From Hyphomonas chukchiensis (GTDB lineage: Bacteria; Pseudomonadota; Alphaproteobacteria; Caulobacterales; Hyphomonadaceae): a stretch of 64,000 nt of DNA. Shown here piece after piece: positions 1-7,072 of the stretch (positions within the stretch are counted from its first letter, which is position 1; the number at the start of each line of letters is the position of its first letter). The notes beneath the pieces were generated by a model, which searched no databases, was not told the DNA's origin, and was given only the letters and a program-made list of their open reading frames with translations. Made by a program: the position numbers and the translations under genes. The stretch covers positions 1 to 64,000 of the forward strand of contig NZ_AWFG01000014.1 of the NCBI RefSeq assembly GCF_000682695.1. The letters are read 5' to 3'.

Positions 1-526
1 TTTCGGGCTTTGGGTGATGATCGAAATGCCGCTCGCGATCCTCAATATCCAGGAGATTGCCGAAGCCGCGCACCGCACGCGCCTGACCACATTCGTCATG
101 GGCACGAATGACCTGGCCAAGGAATATCGCGCACGCCCAACGCCTGACCGGCTGGCCTTCCAGACAGCGCTGGGCCTCAGCATGGCAGCGGCGCGGGCCT
201 ATGGCCTTATCGCAATTGATGGCGTCTATAATGACATCAAGAACGAGCCCGGCCTGATCGACGAGTGCGAACAGGGCCGCACACTCGGTTTTGACGGCAA
301 GACGCTGATCCACCCGTCGCAGCTGGAAGCGACCAACCGTATCTTTGCGCCCAGCCCGCACGATGTGGAGCAGGCAAAAGCCGTGATTGAGGCATTCGCC
401 GATCCGGAAAATGCCGGAAAGGGTGTGCTGAAGGTCAACGGCAAGATGACGGAGCTGCTGCACCTCGACGAGGCGCGCCGCACAGTCGAGATGGATGCCG
501 CCATCAAGGCCTTCGAGGCCGCGTGA
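1..526 (+). CDS. HpcH/HpaI aldolase / citrate lyase beta-like CoA-ester lyase (5' truncated)
   Basis: The reading frame is open from base 2, so the start lies left of the window; about 174 C-terminal residues are present. Near the edge is W-V-M-M-I-E-M-P, the active-site Glu strand of CitE-like lyases (usually W-x-M-I-E-T-P). It is followed by MGTNDLAKE, DGVYND and the conserved K-T-L-I-H-P-S-Q region that helps bind CoA. The family cleaves malyl-CoA, beta-methylmalyl-CoA or citramalyl-CoA. A probable mesaconyl-CoA hydratase sits 750 bp downstream, so beta-methylmalyl-CoA or malyl-CoA is a reasonable substrate guess. The stop overlaps the arsC start (TGATG). Family assignment is firm; substrate is inference. 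Confidence 0.85.
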   Translation, partial: FGLWVMIEMPLAILNIQEIAEAAHRTRLTTFVMGTNDLAKEYRARPTPDRLAFQTALGLSMAAARAYGLIAIDGVYNDIKNEPGLIDECEQGRTLGFDGKTLIHPSQLEATNRIFAPSPHDVEQAKAVIEAFADPENAGKGVLKVNGKMTELLHLDEARRTVEMDAAIKAFEAA

Positions 527-873
527 TGACCTATACCTATCTTCACAATCCGGGCTGCAGCACGTCGCGGAAAGGACTCGAACTGCTTGAGTCCAAGGGC
601 ATCAAGCCGGACGTGCGCAAGTATATGAATGCTTCCGAACAGCTCAGCGTGGCGGAGTTGAAGGATATTGCGAAGAAGATGGGCGGTGTCAGCCCGCGCG
701 CCTTCCTGCGCGAGAAGAATGCGGCTGAGGCGGGTCTCGCCGAAGACGCCAAGGATGAGGTCGCCTATGCCGCCATGGCGGAGAATCCGAAGATCATCCA
801 GCGTCCCATTCTGATTAAGGGTAACAAGGCCGTCCTGGGCCGACCGATCGAGAAGCTGCTTGAGCTGATCTGA
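526..873 (+). CDS. arsC: ArsC-family arsenate reductase (glutaredoxin type)
   Basis: A 115-residue thioredoxin-fold protein of normal ArsC length. The catalytic Cys is C11 in H-N-P-G-C-S-T-S-R. Three arginines that bind oxyanion in E. coli ArsC have counterparts in R-A-F-L-R-E-K-N, I-Q-R-P-I and G-R-P-I-E. I chose ATG 526, which overlaps the upstream stop, over GTG 523 in the same frame, because the overlap fits translational coupling. No ArsR or ArsB gene is nearby. Some YffB/ArsC relatives are not arsenate reductases, so the function rests on the Cys plus three Arg. Confidence 0.8.
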   Translation: MTYTYLHNPGCSTSRKGLELLESKGIKPDVRKYMNASEQLSVAELKDIAKKMGGVSPRAFLREKNAAEAGLAEDAKDEVAYAAMAENPKIIQRPILIKGNKAVLGRPIEKLLELI

Positions 874-907
874 GCATCCGAAATCAGCGCCAAAAAGGCC
901 AATTCGA

Positions 908-1228
908 TTGAATTTCATCGATTGGGGCGACGGAATATCAGCTTTGATGGGTGATAAGCGGATCATGATGCTGATCCTTTTCACCCTCGCCGCACTCCTC
1001 CTCGTGTTTGCCGCCTTCTGCATGTTTGGCCTGCCCTACATGCTGATGGGTCCGCGCGTGTTTGACCAACTGGCTGAGCGCCGGGAACAACAGGTCATGG
1101 CTGGCCTCTTGCTGGCTGCGGCGATTTCGCTCGTTCTGGCGCCTTTTTTCGCTTCCGGCTTGATTTCGGACGGTAGCCGCGTGCAGGTGATGGCCGAAAC
1201 CCTGACTGGCTTCATCGGCCGCGCCTGA
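908..1228 (+). CDS. Hypothetical two-helix membrane protein
   Basis: About 106 residues with two hydrophobic helices, at roughly 20-48 and 68-88. A short basic loop (QLAERREQQ) lies between them. I recognise no family. The start is uncertain: TTG 908 gives the full length and ATG 947 would remove 13 residues, and neither has a good ribosome-binding site. It lies in the same direction as, and close to, arsC and the hydratase gene, so co-transcription is possible. Confidence 0.6.
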   Translation: MNFIDWGDGISALMGDKRIMMLILFTLAALLLVFAAFCMFGLPYMLMGPRVFDQLAERREQQVMAGLLLAAAISLVLAPFFASGLISDGSRVQVMAETLTGFIGRA

Positions 1229-1271
1229 TAGCTGAGCGCCGCCGCTGAAGCCTCATTGAGCGAGGCGGCAG

Positions 1272-2321
1272 ATGGCAAGCGTACAGAAATCCAATCCCGG
1301 CAATTATTTCGAAGATTTCCATGTCGGCATGGAAATCATCCACGCAACGCCGCAAACGCTGACCGAAGGCGATGTCGCCCTCTATCGCGCCATGACGGGC
1401 AATCGCTTCGCACAGTATTCCTCAGCTGAATTTGCCAAGGCCGCCGGCATGCCGGGCCTCTGCATTGATCCGCTACACGCTTTCCATGTCGTATTCGGCA
1501 AGTCTGTACCGGATATTTCCCTCAATGCTGTGGCGAACCTTGGCTATGCCGATGGACGTTTCTTCCTGCCTGTCATGCCCGGCGATACGCTGAACACGGT
1601 GTCTGAAGTGATCGGCATCAAGGAGAACTCGAACGGCAAGACAGGCGTCGTATGGGTGCGCACGACTGGCTTCAACCAGCGCGGCGAGACGGTGATGTCC
1701 TTCGTGCGCTGGGTCATGGTCAACAAGTTCGAGATGGACAATCCGACGCCGGAGCCGGTTGTTCCGGACCTGCCTGAAGTGGTTCCCGCCATCGAACTGG
1801 TCGGCCACCCGGACATGAAGGCATGGGACATGGCCCTCGCGGGCAGCCCGTACACGTTCGACGATTATGCCGTCGGTGAGAAAATCAACCATGTCGATGG
1901 CATGACCGTGGAAGAGGCCGAACACCAGATCGCGACGCGTCTCTACCAGAACACGGCCAAGGTGCATTTCGATGCGCACGGCCAGAAGGACAGCCGGTTC
2001 GGCAAGCGCCTGATCTATGGCGGCGTGGTGATCTCGATTGCCCGGTCGCTGGCCTTCAACGGCCTCGCCAACGCAGGCCAGATGCTGGCGATCAATGCCG
2101 GTAGCCATGTCAGCCCGCTTTTCGCCGGTGACACGATCTATGCCTGGAGCGAAGTGCTGGACAAGGCCGAGCTGTCCGACACATGCGGCGCATTGCGCCT
2201 GCGCCTTGTTGCCGTGAAGGACCAGGACCCCGGCGCCTTTGCCTACAAGGATGATGCAGGCAAGTATGCTGCTGGGGTGTTGCTGGACTTCGACTATTGG
2301 GCCGCTATCCCCAAGCGCTGA
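1272..2321 (+). CDS. MaoC-type double-hotdog hydratase, probable mesaconyl-CoA (2-methylfumaryl-CoA) hydratase
   Basis: A 349-residue protein with two MaoC-like hotdog halves, about residues 12-165 and 185-345. The first half begins N-Y-F-E-D-F-x-V-G and the second has Y-x-V-G-E-K-I-N-H. This length and layout match beta-methylmalyl-CoA dehydratase (mesaconyl-CoA hydratase), which interconverts mesaconyl-CoA and beta-methylmalyl-CoA in the ethylmalonyl-CoA pathway. The CitE-like lyase gene upstream would act on its product. ATG 1272 follows a GAGGCGG ribosome-binding site. No other pathway gene (ccr, ecm, mcm) is visible here, so the pathway is an inference from the pair. Confidence 0.75.
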   Translation: MASVQKSNPGNYFEDFHVGMEIIHATPQTLTEGDVALYRAMTGNRFAQYSSAEFAKAAGMPGLCIDPLHAFHVVFGKSVPDISLNAVANLGYADGRFFLPVMPGDTLNTVSEVIGIKENSNGKTGVVWVRTTGFNQRGETVMSFVRWVMVNKFEMDNPTPEPVVPDLPEVVPAIELVGHPDMKAWDMALAGSPYTFDDYAVGEKINHVDGMTVEEAEHQIATRLYQNTAKVHFDAHGQKDSRFGKRLIYGGVVISIARSLAFNGLANAGQMLAINAGSHVSPLFAGDTIYAWSEVLDKAELSDTCGALRLRLVAVKDQDPGAFAYKDDAGKYAAGVLLDFDYWAAIPKR

Positions 2322-2367
2322 CGCGATCGCCGCTTCCGTCCGGCTTCGCCATGCTTATATAGGCGGT

Positions 2368-2784
2368 ATGAGCGGATACGGTCCCTTTGACGGTTTCACG
2401 ATTGCGGCCATTGCGGTGGCCGTGATCCTGTCTGCGCTGGTGAGCCTGATCGGCACATCGGCGCGCAAGCGCACAGTCGCGCTCGGCGAGGCGAAGGCTG
2501 AGGATCTCGCGGAAATGACGGGCATTATCGATCCGAAGCAATTACTGGCCGCCTTTGGCCCTCCGGACATGGGGCGTGTCTGGCGCACGGTCACGCTGCT
2601 GGATGTGCGCAAGGCCCGCCAGCCGCAGGGGTGGCTGATGTCGAGCGATCTTGTGGATTACGGATGCGCCGGGATTGCCGTGCTCGCGTTTTTCGTGTCG
2701 CACCCGCTTGTGTACGGCGCATTGCTGTTTGCGCTGTGCATTCAGATTGGCGGCTGGGTCGTCTCCACCCGGCTGCCGAAATAG
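2368..2784 (+). CDS. Hypothetical membrane protein
   Basis: A 138-residue protein with an N-terminal hydrophobic helix (about 10-28), a polar middle (about 30-90) and a C-terminal hydrophobic pair (about 95-132). ATG 2368 was chosen because AGGCGGT lies directly upstream; an in-frame start at 2239 would extend back into the upstream gene. I do not recognise a family. It sits between the hydratase gene and dapF on the same strand. Confidence 0.65.
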   Translation: MSGYGPFDGFTIAAIAVAVILSALVSLIGTSARKRTVALGEAKAEDLAEMTGIIDPKQLLAAFGPPDMGRVWRTVTLLDVRKARQPQGWLMSSDLVDYGCAGIAVLAFFVSHPLVYGALLFALCIQIGGWVVSTRLPK

Positions 2785-2835
2785 GCCTTCAATCGCCAGC
2801 TATGCTGCTGGCCGAAAACGGAATACACACGCGCG

Positions 2836-3645
2836 ATGAGAGTCTGGAAGATGAATGGCGCCGGCAATGCGTTTGCCGTGTTTGATGCCCGCTCGACGCC
2901 CTTCGCGCCGACGGCAGACCAGGTGCGCCAGATCGCGGCTGACCTGCAGGCCGACCAGGTGATCGCGCTTGAGCGTGATGCTACCAAGGACGTGTTCATG
3001 CGGATCTGGAATTCCGACGGCGGGGAAGTGGCTGCCTGCGGCAATGGCGCGCGCGCCGTGGCGCATCTCATCCTTGAGGAAACCGGCAAGCCGATGGTCA
3101 CGATCCAGACCGAGGCCGACATGCTGAAAGGCTTCAAGGCCGATGGCGGTCTCGTTACCGTCGACATGGGCTCGCCCTTGATGGGCTGGGAAGACATTCC
3201 GCTGGCCGAGAAAATGGACGTGCGCGGCGTCGATGTGAAAGTCGGCCCGATGGACAATCCGACGCTTTCGCGGCCGGCTGTTGTGTCCATGGGCAACCCG
3301 CACGCGGTCTTCTTCGTGAAGGATGTCGATGCCTATGACATTCCGGCACTTGGGCCACTCGTGGAATGGCATCCGCTGTTTCCGGAAGGCACCAATGTCG
3401 GATTTGCGCAGGTGATCGACAAGGAAACCATCCGGCTGCGCGTGTGGGAGCGCGGCGCTGGCCTGACCAAGGCCTGCGGCACTGGCGCTTGCGCGGCGCT
3501 GGTTTGTGCAGCGCGCGCCAAGCTCACCGGGCGCAAGGCGCGGCTCGTGCTGGATGGCGGCACGCTGATCATCGACTGGCGCGAAAGCGACGACCATGTG
3601 TACATGACCGGACCAGTCGAGATGGAATTCGAGACCGTTATCTGA
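2836..3645 (+). CDS. dapF: Diaminopimelate epimerase
   Basis: A 269-residue cytoplasmic enzyme that converts LL- to meso-diaminopimelate for lysine and peptidoglycan synthesis. The two catalytic cysteines are visible: C68 in A-C-G-N-G-A-R and C214 in K-A-C-G-T-G-A-C-A. Other family marks are N-G-A-G-N near the start and M-G-N-P-H-A-V in the middle. The dapF-mtaB-ftsY order in one direction is common in alphaproteobacteria. Confidence 0.96.
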   Translation: MRVWKMNGAGNAFAVFDARSTPFAPTADQVRQIAADLQADQVIALERDATKDVFMRIWNSDGGEVAACGNGARAVAHLILEETGKPMVTIQTEADMLKGFKADGGLVTVDMGSPLMGWEDIPLAEKMDVRGVDVKVGPMDNPTLSRPAVVSMGNPHAVFFVKDVDAYDIPALGPLVEWHPLFPEGTNVGFAQVIDKETIRLRVWERGAGLTKACGTGACAALVCAARAKLTGRKARLVLDGGTLIIDWRESDDHVYMTGPVEMEFETVI

Positions 3646-3711
3646 CCGTTCACTGGCCCATTGGGCTTGATTCTGTGTCCAGACGGCGCGATGTGGCCCA
3701 TCGAACCTGCC

Positions 3712-4986
3712 ATGACTGATGCAACCATGCCTCCCAGCCCGACGCTGATTACGCTCGGATGCCGCCTCAACACCTATGAATCGGAGGTGATGCGCAGCCA
3801 TGCCTCAGAGGCGGGCCTGAACGATGCCGTCATCATCAATACGTGTGCCGTCACGTCGGAAGCCGTCCGCTCGGCCCGTCAGGCGATCCGCCGGGCAGCC
3901 AAGGACCATCCCGGCGCGCCGATCCTGGTGACGGGCTGCGCCGCGCAGGTGGATCCGGCCATGTTTGCGGCCATGCCGGAAGTCACCCGCGTGATCGGCA
4001 ATCATGAGAAGATGCAGGCCGAGACGTGGAAACCGGCGACGCTTCTGGGTGGCCACGAAAAGGTTCGCGTCAACGATATCATGTCGGTGCGCGAGACGGC
4101 GGCCCACCTGATTGACGGGATGGAGGGCCGCGCCCGCGCCTATGTGCAGGTACAGAATGGGTGCGATCATCGCTGTACGTTCTGCATCATTCCCTATGGC
4201 CGGGGAAATTCACGCTCGGTGCCCGCCGGAGAAGTCGTTGCGCAGGTGCGCCGGCTCGTCGAGACGGGCCATCATGAAGTCGTCCTGACCGGCGTGGACC
4301 TGACGAGTTGGGGCGCAGACCTGCCGGGCGCGCCACAATTGGGCAATCTGGTGCAGCGTATCCTGAAACTGGTCCCGGATCTGGCGCAGCTGCGCATTTC
4401 CTCCATAGATGCCATCGAGATTGACGATGCGCTGGTTGAGGCGCTGTCGGATGTGCGGCTGGCGCCCTATATGCATCTCTCTCTGCAGCACGGAGATGAC
4501 CTGATCCTCAAGCGCATGAAGCGGCGCCACTCGCGCAACCAGGCGATTGCGCTGACGCAGCGTCTGCGCGACGCGCGGCCCGACATGGCCTTCGGTGCGG
4601 ACCTGATTGCCGGTTTTCCGACCGAGACCGAAGCGCATTTCGACAATTCGCTGCGCCTCGTGGAAGAGTGCGGCATCAGCTTCCTGCATGCCTTTCCCTA
4701 CAGCCCCCGGCCCGGAACGCCTGCTGCGCGCATGCCGCAGGTGGCGAAGGCTGAAATCAAGGCGCGTGCAGCGCGCTTACGTGCGGCGGGTGACAAGGCG
4801 CTAGTGGCCCATCTCGCCCGTCATGTGGGATCGACAACAGACGCGCTGGTTGAGCGCGGCGCGACTGCCCGCCTGCCCGACTTTACGCCTTTGCAGATCG
4901 AGGGCGACTTGCCGCCTGCTGGACGCGTCGCGCGTACCCATATAACCGGGCACAACAATACGCATCTGGTTGGGACTTTGGCATGA
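3712..4986 (+). CDS. mtaB: tRNA t6A37 C2-methylthiotransferase MtaB (MiaB-like)
   Basis: A radical SAM methylthiotransferase that makes ms2t6A37 in tRNA. The N-terminal UPF0004 domain carries cluster cysteines C17, C45 and C76. The radical SAM CxxxCxxC motif is C151-C155-C158 in N-G-C-D-H-R-C-T-F-C. The final 60 residues are TRAM-like. N-T-Y-E-S-E near the start is typical of MtaB rather than MiaB or RimO. I use ATG 3712 (424 residues); ATG 3691 and TTG 3661 are longer in-frame options. The stop overlaps the ftsY start by 4 bp. Confidence 0.92.
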   Translation: MTDATMPPSPTLITLGCRLNTYESEVMRSHASEAGLNDAVIINTCAVTSEAVRSARQAIRRAAKDHPGAPILVTGCAAQVDPAMFAAMPEVTRVIGNHEKMQAETWKPATLLGGHEKVRVNDIMSVRETAAHLIDGMEGRARAYVQVQNGCDHRCTFCIIPYGRGNSRSVPAGEVVAQVRRLVETGHHEVVLTGVDLTSWGADLPGAPQLGNLVQRILKLVPDLAQLRISSIDAIEIDDALVEALSDVRLAPYMHLSLQHGDDLILKRMKRRHSRNQAIALTQRLRDARPDMAFGADLIAGFPTETEAHFDNSLRLVEECGISFLHAFPYSPRPGTPAARMPQVAKAEIKARAARLRAAGDKALVAHLARHVGSTTDALVERGATARLPDFTPLQIEGDLPPAGRVARTHITGHNNTHLVGTLA

Positions 4987-6371
4987 TCCTGTGGTTCGGG
5001 AAAAAGAAGAAACAGGACGAGGCAAAGGCGGCTGGCGCGGCGATGGACGCGCCGGAACTCTCGGCAGACGAGATTGCCGCCCGCGATGCCGAAATCGCTG
5101 CGAAAGCGGCTGAAAAGGCTGAAATCGAGCGCGTCGTTGCCGAGGCCAACAAGGCCTGGGAAGACCGTCAGGCGCGCGAAGCGAGTGAGGCCGCCGCTGA
5201 ATCCGCGCGCCTTGATGAAGAGGCCCGCAAGGCCGACGCCGCGCGCGCCGAGGCGCTGGCCCGGGCTGATGCCGAAGAGGCCAGGCGGCTCGAAGCTGAA
5301 GCCGAAGCGGCAAGGCTCGCCCGCGAAGAGCGCGAAGCCGCCCGCGCCAAGGCCGCTGCCGAACTAAAAATTCTGGAGGACCGCCGGGAAGCGGTGCGAC
5401 TGCGCGAGGAACGTGAAGCAGCGGCCCGCGCGGCGCTGGAGGCGGAAGCCAATGATCCGGGCTTTGTGGCCAGGCTCGGCTCCGGTCTTGCCCGTTCGTC
5501 GTCGCGCCTTGGTTCGGGCCTCGCGGCCTTCAACAAGCGCAAGCTCGATGATGAAACGCTCGAAGATCTCGAAGACCTGTTGATCACGTCAGACCTCGGC
5601 GCGGCCGTGGCCCGGCGCGTGACGAAAAACCTGTCGAAGGAGCGGTTCGACAGGGAAATAAGCGAAAACGAGATCAAACAGGCGCTCGCGACCGAAATTG
5701 AGGAAGTTCTGTCGCCGCGCGAGAAGATCGTCGACTTCTCCGATGGACCGCGACCGCGCATTGTTCTCTTTGTTGGCGTCAATGGATCCGGCAAGACAAC
5801 GACGATTGGCAAGATTGCCTCGAAACTGAAGGATCAGGGCGCCAAGGCCTTGCTCGTGGCGGGTGATACATTCCGCGCTGCCGCCATTGAGCAGCTGACA
5901 GTCTGGGGTGACCGGGCGGGCATTCCGGTCATGTCCAAGCCGACAGGCGCCGATGCGGCGGGTCTTGTCTATGAGGCGATCGAACGGGCACGCGAAGAGG
6001 ATCTCGACCTCGTGCTCGTCGATACGGCCGGACGCCTTCAGAACAAGGCCGAGCTGATGGCCGAACTCGCCAAAGTGGTTCGCGTCATCCGCAAGATGGA
6101 CCCGGACGCCCCGCATGATGTCATTCTCGTGCTCGATGCGACGGTTGGCCAAAATGCGCTCAGCCAGGTCGAGGCTTTCCGGCATACGGCCGGCGTGACA
6201 GGCCTAGTGATGACGAAGCTGGACGGTACCGCCAAGGGCGGTGTGCTGGTCGCGATTGCCGAAGCGCATGACCTGCCGATCCACTTTATCGGGGTTGGCG
6301 AAGGCGCCGATGACCTGCGCCCCTTCAGCGCCCACGCATTTTCGCACGCGCTGGTCGGGGCGATTGAGTAG
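4983..6371 (+). CDS. ftsY: Signal recognition particle receptor FtsY
   Basis: A 462-residue SRP receptor GTPase. The first ~160 residues are a charged Ala/Glu/Arg-rich A domain predicted helical, expected to touch the membrane. The NG domain follows: P-loop G-V-N-G-S-G-K-T-T-T near residue 263, then A-G-D-T-F-R-A-A-A, V-D-T-A-G-R-L, T-K-L-D-G-T-A-K-G-G and the closing G-V-G-E-G-x-D-D-L-x-P-F. ATG overlaps the mtaB stop (ATGA), so translation is probably coupled. It converges on an XRE gene with only 3 bp between stops. Confidence 0.97.
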   Translation: MILWFGKKKKQDEAKAAGAAMDAPELSADEIAARDAEIAAKAAEKAEIERVVAEANKAWEDRQAREASEAAAESARLDEEARKADAARAEALARADAEEARRLEAEAEAARLAREEREAARAKAAAELKILEDRREAVRLREEREAAARAALEAEANDPGFVARLGSGLARSSSRLGSGLAAFNKRKLDDETLEDLEDLLITSDLGAAVARRVTKNLSKERFDREISENEIKQALATEIEEVLSPREKIVDFSDGPRPRIVLFVGVNGSGKTTTIGKIASKLKDQGAKALLVAGDTFRAAAIEQLTVWGDRAGIPVMSKPTGADAAGLVYEAIERAREEDLDLVLVDTAGRLQNKAELMAELAKVVRVIRKMDPDAPHDVILVLDATVGQNALSQVEAFRHTAGVTGLVMTKLDGTAKGGVLVAIAEAHDLPIHFIGVGEGADDLRPFSAHAFSHALVGAIE

Positions 6372-6374
6372 GGC

Positions 6375-6590
6375 CTATTCCGCTGCCGTAGCGGTATCAA
6401 GGCCATCATCGAAAATGTCTTCAATACCTCGCCCGAACAGGCGGGCGATAGAGAAGGCGAGTGGCAGGGACGGATCATATTTGCCTGTCTCGATGGCGTT
6501 GACGGACTGGCGGGAAACGTCCAGCCGGTCAGCCAGTTCTGCCTGACTCCAGCCGCGTTCGGTTCTTAGGGCGCGCAGGATGTTCTTCAT
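6375..6590 (-). CDS. XRE-family HTH regulator, module 1
   Basis: A 71-residue protein made almost entirely of one Cro/CI helix-turn-helix (about residues 2-56): R-G-W-S-Q-A-E-L-A-D-R-L then S-R-Q-S-V-N-A-I-E-T-G-K-Y-D-P-S. No sensor or dimer domain is present beyond a short acidic tail. It begins 3 bp after the stop of the small membrane protein gene at 6594-6998, so the two are almost certainly one operon. Its likely target is the triple repeat at 7010-7066. A second pair of the same design is at 33554-34243. Confidence 0.85.
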   Translation of the reverse strand: MKNILRALRTERGWSQAELADRLDVSRQSVNAIETGKYDPSLPLAFSIARLFGRGIEDIFDDGLDTATAAE

Positions 6591-6593
6591 CGC

Positions 6594-6998
6594 CTAGACC
6601 GTCGGTCCCATGCAGTTGCGGTAGTAAGACAGGCCAAAGGCAATAAAGTATGCCGGACCGAACCAGAAAACTTCAATTGTGCCGATCACGGCAAAGATCT
6701 GAAGGAATCCGACGAGGAAAGCACCGCAGGCCACGATGGCGCCTGCCTCAGCAAGGGCACGCATCTGCCGGGCGCGGGTATATTCATCGGTTTCTCTGGC
6801 CTGGCGAAGGATGGCCCAGATCGCGGCAACGAGCGGCGCCGTCGTTGCGACGGCAAAGCCAGCGCGAATCCAGAGGGGAGTCGTGTCTTCATCGACCAGC
6901 CATTTCGCCGTGAGGATAAGCGCGACGTAAAGCGCCATCATGGGCCAGAACAGTCTTTTGTAACGTTTGTTGGCAGTACGAAATCCGAGCGTTGCCAT
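6594..6998 (-). CDS. Small multi-helix membrane protein, partner of XRE regulator (module 1)
   Basis: A 134-residue protein with about four hydrophobic helices (roughly 18-37, 44-66, 85-107, 110-127) and a polar R-E-T-D-E-Y-T-R-A-R segment between helices 2 and 3. ATG 6998 is set by an excellent ribosome-binding site, AAGGAGG, 5 bases upstream; the GTG two codons earlier overlaps that site and is unlikely. I do not recognise a named family. The gene precedes the XRE gene by 3 bp; see the matching protein at 33554-34027. Confidence 0.75.
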   Translation of the reverse strand: MATLGFRTANKRYKRLFWPMMALYVALILTAKWLVDEDTTPLWIRAGFAVATTAPLVAAIWAILRQARETDEYTRARQMRALAEAGAIVACGAFLVGFLQIFAVIGTIEVFWFGPAYFIAFGLSYYRNCMGPTV

Positions 6999-7009
6999 GA
7001 GCACCTCCT

Positions 7010-7066
7010 TGTCTAGTGTGCTTTACACTTAGACAAGCAAGCTTGACATGTCAAGCAGGCTTTACA
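7010..7066 (-). promoter_or_regulatory. Three 18-bp operator-like repeats over the module 1 promoter
   Basis: On the minus strand three 18-bp imperfect dyads follow one another: TGTAAAGCCTGCTTGACA (7049-7066), TGTCAAGCTTGCTTGTCT (7031-7048) and TGTAAAGCACACTAGACA (7010-7027), the last after a 3-base gap. The joint of the first two makes a perfect 16-bp palindrome at 7041-7056. A TTGACA -35 (7049-7054, minus strand) lies inside the array, and the array ends at the AAGGAGG ribosome-binding site. This is what an autorepressor operator would look like; the XRE protein as ligand is inference. Confidence 0.65.
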
Positions 7067-7072
7067 AAAGAT

